From NCBI GenBank assembly GCA_046331095.1, contig JAXLRM010000004.1, positions 558,001 through 622,000 on the forward strand: a DNA stretch of 64,000 nt. The letters are read 5' to 3'. The translations under genes and the position numbers were made by a program. The notes beneath the pieces were generated by a model that was not told where the DNA came from, did not search any database, and worked only from the letters and a program-made list of their open reading frames with translations. The stretch comes from JAIBAC01 sp046331095 (GTDB lineage Bacteria; Actinomycetota; Acidimicrobiia; UBA2766). The first letter of the stretch is position 1. Every line of letters starts with the position of its first letter. Positions 59,713 through 64,000 of this stretch are shown here, piece after piece.

Positions 59713-61323
59713 ATGAGCGACCAAGGTTCGGAGACCCCTCCACCCGAGGGGCCCGAGGATCCGCAATCGCACTTGAGGATCATCCCTCCCGACCCGGTCC
59801 CCGACGCGGGCGACACCGACGTGCCCGCCGCGGCACAGGGATCGCCACTCCCAGGTCCTGCCGGGGGCCCGCGTGTGCGGGTGTTCGCCGATTCGGATGA
59901 CCCTGCCCTCATGCCGCTGCCCGCGATGGGACCAGGGTCGGGCGGATCCCGAATCGGTCCGTCGGACGAGGTCGGGTCAGCGGACTCCGCCGGCGAATCC
60001 GGGGCAGGCGAGGCCGCCGACGACGCCGAGGCTCTGTACGCCACCGGCGACGATGAGGCCGCTGCCGAGCACCCCCCCCAAGACGACGAGCCCGACGGCG
60101 AGGAGACCACGGTCGAGCACTCGCGAGGAGCCGAAGAGGCGACGACGCCCGACCACCGGCCCGAAGACGGGGACGAAGAGACGACCGTGGACCACCCGGC
60201 GGAGGTCGACGAGGGGACGACGCTGGAGCAGCCCCTTGCCACAGAGGGGCTCGAGGGCGGCGTCTCGCCTGGGGTCCGCCTCGACCGCTCCGACACGGGC
60301 GACATCATCAAGGTGACCGCGGACCAGATCCCACGCGACGCCGAGGACGAGCCCGCGGTGGCTGCGGAGGCGACCGCCGGTCCACGCGAGTCCGAGGACG
60401 TCGGCGTCCCGTCGGCAGCCGTGCCGGCCCAGCAGGGGCAACGGCCGAGCGCGATGGTAAAGGTGGCTACCGGGCTCGGCTTCGGTGCCGTCGCCCTCGT
60501 CGTGATCCTGCTGGGGCGCCCTGCGTTCGCGGTGCTCGTCGGTGTCCTCGTCGTGTGGGGGGCGATCGAGTTCTACAGCGCCCTCTACCAGTCGAGTGCG
60601 CAGGCCGAGCAGGCGGGCGCCGGGACTGCCGTCGCCGAACTGACCCGCCGCCCAGCTGCCGTGGTGGCGGTCGTCGCGGTGGGGGCGATGGTCGTGACGA
60701 CGTACTTCTACGGAATCGAGGCGACCGGTGCCATGGCGTGCGCGGCTCTCGTTGCCGCGCTGCTCTGGTTCGTTCCGGAGGTCGAGGCGGCCGCCGCGCC
60801 ACGTGACGCGACTCTGAGCGTGCTCGGCATCGTCCACGTCGGCGTCGCGGGCACTTTCGCGATGCTGATCATGCGTCTCGATCACGGCTTCGCGCTTCTC
60901 CTGGCCGTCGTGATCCTGGTCGTCGTCAGCGACGTCGCCGCGTACGCCTGGGGGTCGAACCTCGGACACACGCCGTTCTTCAACTCGGTGAGCCCGAACA
61001 AGAGCCTCGAGGGGTTCCTCGGAGCGGTGGCGACGACGATCGGGGCGGCGCTCGTGATCACCGGCCTGCACGGGTGGCTCTACCCGTCGGTGCCCGTGCT
61101 CGCCTCGTGGGGCCAGATGTTCGCCGTCGCGGTCCTGGTGGCCGTCGCAGCCGCTGCCGGGGACCTCGCCGAGTCGCTGTTCAAACGCGAGCTCGGCATC
61201 AAGGACGTCGCCTCGTTCCTGCCCGGTCACGGCGGGATGCTGGACCGCCTCGACGGCATGCTGTTCGCGCTGCCCGTCGCCTACGTGTTCTTCGTCGCCG
61301 TGGGTATCGCCGATGTCGGCTAG
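59713..61323 (+). CDS. cdsA: Phosphatidate cytidylyltransferase with long acidic N-terminal extension
   Basis: 536 residues against about 270. The C-terminal about 290 residues are CdsA: seven or eight hydrophobic segments and the signature SPNKSLEGFLGA...GDLAESLFKRELGIKDVASFLPGHGG-type box (matched in parts of less than 20 residues: SVSPNKSLEGFLGA, DLAESLFKRELGIKD, LPGHGGMLDRLDG). It makes CDP-diacylglycerol for membrane phospholipids. The first about 240 residues are disordered, Asp/Glu-rich, with repeated ETTVEHS / ATTPDHR / ETTVDHP / GTTLEQP segments. No start codon near the enzyme domain has a ribosome site, so the extension seems real. Confidence 0.93.
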   Translation: MSDQGSETPPPEGPEDPQSHLRIIPPDPVPDAGDTDVPAAAQGSPLPGPAGGPRVRVFADSDDPALMPLPAMGPGSGGSRIGPSDEVGSADSAGESGAGEAADDAEALYATGDDEAAAEHPPQDDEPDGEETTVEHSRGAEEATTPDHRPEDGDEETTVDHPAEVDEGTTLEQPLATEGLEGGVSPGVRLDRSDTGDIIKVTADQIPRDAEDEPAVAAEATAGPRESEDVGVPSAAVPAQQGQRPSAMVKVATGLGFGAVALVVILLGRPAFAVLVGVLVVWGAIEFYSALYQSSAQAEQAGAGTAVAELTRRPAAVVAVVAVGAMVVTTYFYGIEATGAMACAALVAALLWFVPEVEAAAAPRDATLSVLGIVHVGVAGTFAMLIMRLDHGFALLLAVVILVVVSDVAAYAWGSNLGHTPFFNSVSPNKSLEGFLGAVATTIGAALVITGLHGWLYPSVPVLASWGQMFAVAVLVAVAAAAGDLAESLFKRELGIKDVASFLPGHGGMLDRLDGMLFALPVAYVFFVAVGIADVG

Positions 61324-62503
61324 CAGCCCCCCGGGGGCGCGGACCGGGGGTCGGCGGCGGGTGGCCGTGCTGGGCTCGACGGGATCGATCGGGACCCAGG
61401 CCCTCGACGTCTGTCGCCGCCACCCGGAGCGCTTCGAGGTGGCCGCGCTCGCGGTCTCGACGAGCGTCGACGAGCTGGTCCGGCAGGCATGGGAGTTCCA
61501 TCCGGATGTCGTGTGCGTGACGGGCACCGAGCTGCCCCTGGCCGCCGACCTGCCGCCCGACACCGACGTCGTAGTGGGCGGCGACGGGCTCGTCGAGATC
61601 GCGGTCGGGGGGCGCTGCGACGTGGTCCTCAACGGGGTCGTCGGCATGGTCGGCCTCCGCGCGACGCTCGCAGCGATCGAGGCCGGCCGCACGCTGGCGC
61701 TCGCGAACAAGGAGTCCCTCGTCGCCGGGGGACCGGTCGTGCGCGCCGCACGCGAGCGCGGTGGCGGCGTGATCGTGCCGGTGGACTCGGAGCACGCGGC
61801 CTCGGCGCAGGTGCTGCGCGGTGAGCCCCGCGACGAGATCGCGCGTCTCGTGCTCACGGCATCCGGTGGCCCCTTCAGGGGTCTCACGCCCGCCGAGCTC
61901 GCCGGTGTCGGCGTCGAACAGGCTCTGCGCCACCCCACGTGGGACATGGGCGCCAAGATCACGATCGACTCGGCGACGCTGTTCAACAAGGGTCTCGAGG
62001 TGATCGAGGCGCACGAGCTCTTCGATCTCGACTACGACCGCATCGGCGTCGTCGTGCATCCACAGTCGATCGTGCACGCGGTCCTCGAGCTCGTCGACGG
62101 ATCGGCGAAGGCGCAGATGGGCCTGCCCGACATGCGCCAGCCGATCGCGTGGGCGCTTGCCTACCCCGACCGTGTCGACGATCCGGTCGGCCGCATCGAC
62201 TGGACCGAGCTCGACGAGCTCACCTTCGAGGCGCCCGACCACGAGGCGTTCCCCGCCCTCGGGATCGCTTTCGCCGCCGGACGCGCCGGTGGCGACGCGC
62301 CGGCCGTCCTCAACGCCGCCAACGAAGAGGCCGTCGCGGCATTCCTCGCGGGGGGCTGCGGCTTCACCGACATCCCCGCCGCGGTCGAGGAGACGCTCGC
62401 GCGCCACACGGTCTCGGAACCCCACAGCGTCGAGGACGTGCTGGAAGCCGAGGCCTGGGCACGCGCGACAACGCGCGAGCGACTCGCGGCAAGGGTGGGT
62501 TGA
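61313..62503 (+). CDS. dxr: 1-deoxy-D-xylulose 5-phosphate reductoisomerase
   Basis: 396 residues; second step of the MEP isoprenoid pathway. NADPH site VAVLGSTGSIGTQALDV, ANKESLVAGG, metal/substrate residues in VDSEHAASAQVLRG, TASGGPFRG and HPTWDMGAKITIDSATL, NKGLEVIEAHELF and HPQSIVHAVLEL. Overlaps cdsA by 11 bases. ispG and a site-2 protease, often next, are not present. Confidence 0.97.
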   Translation: MSASSPPGARTGGRRRVAVLGSTGSIGTQALDVCRRHPERFEVAALAVSTSVDELVRQAWEFHPDVVCVTGTELPLAADLPPDTDVVVGGDGLVEIAVGGRCDVVLNGVVGMVGLRATLAAIEAGRTLALANKESLVAGGPVVRAARERGGGVIVPVDSEHAASAQVLRGEPRDEIARLVLTASGGPFRGLTPAELAGVGVEQALRHPTWDMGAKITIDSATLFNKGLEVIEAHELFDLDYDRIGVVVHPQSIVHAVLELVDGSAKAQMGLPDMRQPIAWALAYPDRVDDPVGRIDWTELDELTFEAPDHEAFPALGIAFAAGRAGGDAPAVLNAANEEAVAAFLAGGCGFTDIPAAVEETLARHTVSEPHSVEDVLEAEAWARATTRERLAARVG

Positions 62504-62509
62504 GCGGGC

Positions 62510-63409
62510 GTGGCCAGGCTCGAACGCCGGATCATCCGTGCCCTGAAGGTCGAGCCCGGCGGTCCCGCCGATCTGGGAGGGCGCGACACGGACTGGCATC
62601 CCGGGCCCGGCGGCATGTCCAAGAGCGAGCGCAAGGAGGCCGCGCGCGGCGACCTCGGCTCCTTCGTCGAGGAGCTATCGGTCCTGCAGGAGCTGCTCTA
62701 CGCGTCGAGTCGGTACGCGATCCTCGTCGTGTTCCAGGCGATGGACGCGGCCGGCAAGGACGGCACGATCAAGCACGTGCTCACCGGCGTCAACCCTCAG
62801 GGCTGCGAGGTGACGTCGTTCAAGGCGCCGACCCCGAAAGAGCTCGATCACACGTTCCTGTGGCGCTGCATGCTCGCGTTGCCCGAACGCGGCCGGATCG
62901 GCATCTTCAACCGCTCCTACTACGAGGAGATGCTGGTCACCCGCGTCCACCCCGAGTACCTCGCGGCCCAGCGGCTGCCTTACGGTCCGGAGCGCAAGTC
63001 GTTCTGGGACGACCGCTTCGAGGACGTGAACTCCTTCGAGCGCCACCTCGACCGCAACGGCACCAAGGTCGTCAAGTTCTTCCTCCACGTCTCCAAGTCC
63101 GAGCAACGCAAGCGTTTCCTGGCGCGCCTCGACGACCCCGACAAGCACTGGAAGTTCGACAGCGGCGACCTCGCGGAGCGCGGCCGCTGGCACGAGTACA
63201 TGGACGCCTACGAGAAGCTGATCGGCGCCACCTCGACCCCGTGGGCGCCGTGGTACGTCATTCCCGCGGACCACAAGCCGACGATGCGTGCGGTGGTGGC
63301 CGGCACCATCGTGTCCGTCCTCGACTCCCTCGACCTGTCGTGGCCGGAGGTGTCGCCCGCCGAGATGGCCGATCTCGAGGAGGCTCGCAAGGCGCTCGAA
63401 GGCGAGTGA
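62510..63409 (+). CDS. Polyphosphate kinase 2 family protein
   Basis: 299 residues; uses inorganic polyphosphate to phosphorylate nucleotides (or the reverse). Walker A-like VFQAMDAAGKDGTIKHV, the lid and Walker B region GIFNRSYYEEMLVTRVHP, HVSKSEQRKRFLARLDDPDK and WHEYMDAYEKLI. Length and lack of a duplicated domain fit class I/III PPK2, which act on NDP or on AMP/ADP. GTG start six bases after dxr. Confidence 0.92.
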   Translation: MARLERRIIRALKVEPGGPADLGGRDTDWHPGPGGMSKSERKEAARGDLGSFVEELSVLQELLYASSRYAILVVFQAMDAAGKDGTIKHVLTGVNPQGCEVTSFKAPTPKELDHTFLWRCMLALPERGRIGIFNRSYYEEMLVTRVHPEYLAAQRLPYGPERKSFWDDRFEDVNSFERHLDRNGTKVVKFFLHVSKSEQRKRFLARLDDPDKHWKFDSGDLAERGRWHEYMDAYEKLIGATSTPWAPWYVIPADHKPTMRAVVAGTIVSVLDSLDLSWPEVSPAEMADLEEARKALEGE

Positions 63410-63456
63410 CCTCGCACGGTTGCCGTCGTCCCGGCGCCGCGAGGGATCGCGTGGCC

Positions 63457-64000
63457 TCAGGCGCCGTCGCCGCCCTCGCTCCCACCGTGTCGGCCGGGCT
63501 CGAGGGCCCGCTCGCCGTTGACGGCGCTGCCCTCGATCAGTTGTGGGACCGTCGGCTCCACGGCTGGGGCGGCGGGTAGGCAGACCTCGCAGAAGTTCTC
63601 CCCGAACGGCGTCAGGTGGATGCTGCGCCGCACGATCTTGGGCGACCGGCCCGCCTTCTTGAGCACGTCGAGGACGTCGGGCTGGACCTCGACCACCTGG
63701 TAGCGGGTCGGGTCGGCCACCTCCTCGTGGGAGAACCAGACGAGGCCGAGGCGGTACAGGTTGTTCAGGTGCGCCCGGGTGCGCTCGGGATGGCGTACCC
63801 CGGCCTGGAGGCCGATCATCGAGAGCCCGCCCGAGACCAGTTCGGAACCGACGCCGAGGGGCCTGTTGGTGCGCACGTCGATCGCGGGTTGGGCCCCTTC
63901 GCCTGCGAACAGGCGCAGGATGCGCGCCTCGTCGGGCGAGAGCTCGTCGAGGATCCGCGCGTACGCCGGGTGGGCGTCGTCCTCGTACCAGACGTCGGCG
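63457..64000 (-). CDS. Abi-alpha-like (DUF4393) protein, C-terminal part (runs off right edge)
   Basis: About 180 residues are in the window; the start lies beyond 64000. The readable part has HPAYARILDELSPDEARILR, LGVGSELVSGGLSMIGLQAG, YLNNLYRLGLVW-like ARAHLNNLYRLGLVWFS, and RSIHLTPFGENFCEVCLP. I recognise this from actinobacterial proteins labelled Abi-alpha family (DUF4393); the assignment is from memory of the pattern. In actinobacteria it may be a housekeeping protein, not an abortive-infection factor. Convergent with the PPK2 gene. Ends in an acidic, Gly-rich tail. Confidence 0.6.
   Translation of the reverse strand, partial: ADVWYEDDAHPAYARILDELSPDEARILRLFAGEGAQPAIDVRTNRPLGVGSELVSGGLSMIGLQAGVRHPERTRAHLNNLYRLGLVWFSHEEVADPTRYQVVEVQPDVLDVLKKAGRSPKIVRRSIHLTPFGENFCEVCLPAAPAVEPTVPQLIEGSAVNGERALEPGRHGGSEGGDGA

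Overview
This window comes from a high-GC actinobacterium. Gene order and style point to an uncultured member of the Acidimicrobiia; that is an inference, not a match. The supporting signs are C/G-ending codons, many GTG/TTG starts, operons joined by ATGA/GTGA/TGATG overlaps, a core gene order shared with Streptomyces and Mycobacterium (recG-rsmD-coaD, plsX-rnc-fpg-smc-ftsY-ffh-rpsP-rimM-trmD-rplS-lepB-yraN, comM-dprA-xerC-whiG-rpsB-tsf-pyrH-frr-cdsA-dxr), and surface proteins with poly-Thr stalks, DUF11 modules and an MPFTG wall-sorting signal.

Layout. 1-1.5 kb (-): a UvrD-type helicase cut by the left edge, coupled to an Fe-S PD-(D/E)XK nuclease. 1.6-3 kb (+): PH/SHOCT membrane protein and a hexapeptide acyltransferase. 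6.3-3 kb (-): lipase-like hydrolase, galactokinase, degenerate ECF-like sigma factor and zinc-finger anti-sigma factor in one tight operon. 6.4-8.6 kb: divergent Fur-family regulator and acyl-CoA ligase with a 7-1-7 operator between them. 8.6-15.7 kb: palindromic repeats, glnD, two membrane proteins, D-Ala-D-Ala ligase, an RmlD-like reductase, a stand-alone RAM-domain protein, a frameshifted zinc-ribbon protein and a cold-shock-like protein. 15.8-25.3 kb (+): three pilin-like proteins in an operon, then two paralogous secreted DUF11 proteins. 25.4-27.1 kb (-): PhoD-type phosphatase. 27.3-46.9 kb (+): a long block of DNA repair, CoA, lipid, RNA, chromosome and protein-export genes. 47-51 kb: an accessory block (secreted protein, two-component system, 37-residue membrane protein, enoyl-CoA hydratase) separating yraN from comM. 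51.3-63.4 kb (+): competence/recombination, WhiG-type sigma factor, translation, phospholipid and isoprenoid genes and a polyphosphate kinase 2. 63.5-64 kb (-): part of an Abi-alpha-like protein.

Most notable points. RNase III carries an N-terminal acyl-carrier-protein-like domain whose phosphopantetheine serine is replaced by alanine; it sits between plsX and the RNase III domain, where acpP normally lies. At least twelve genes have a TANNNT -10 box ending 6-8 bases before the start codon with no Shine-Dalgarno sequence, which predicts leaderless transcripts and fixes several starts. At least six kinds of palindromic intergenic element occur; one 49-bp family has four copies, one of which supplies the stop codon of glnD. 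The pilin/DUF11 region looks like an undescribed envelope appendage or adhesin locus. In it, one DUF11 module of each paralogue is written in G/T-ending codons unlike the rest of its gene, and one protein ends in a Trp/His/Cys-rich tail.

No tRNA, rRNA, CRISPR array, transposase or phage gene was seen.
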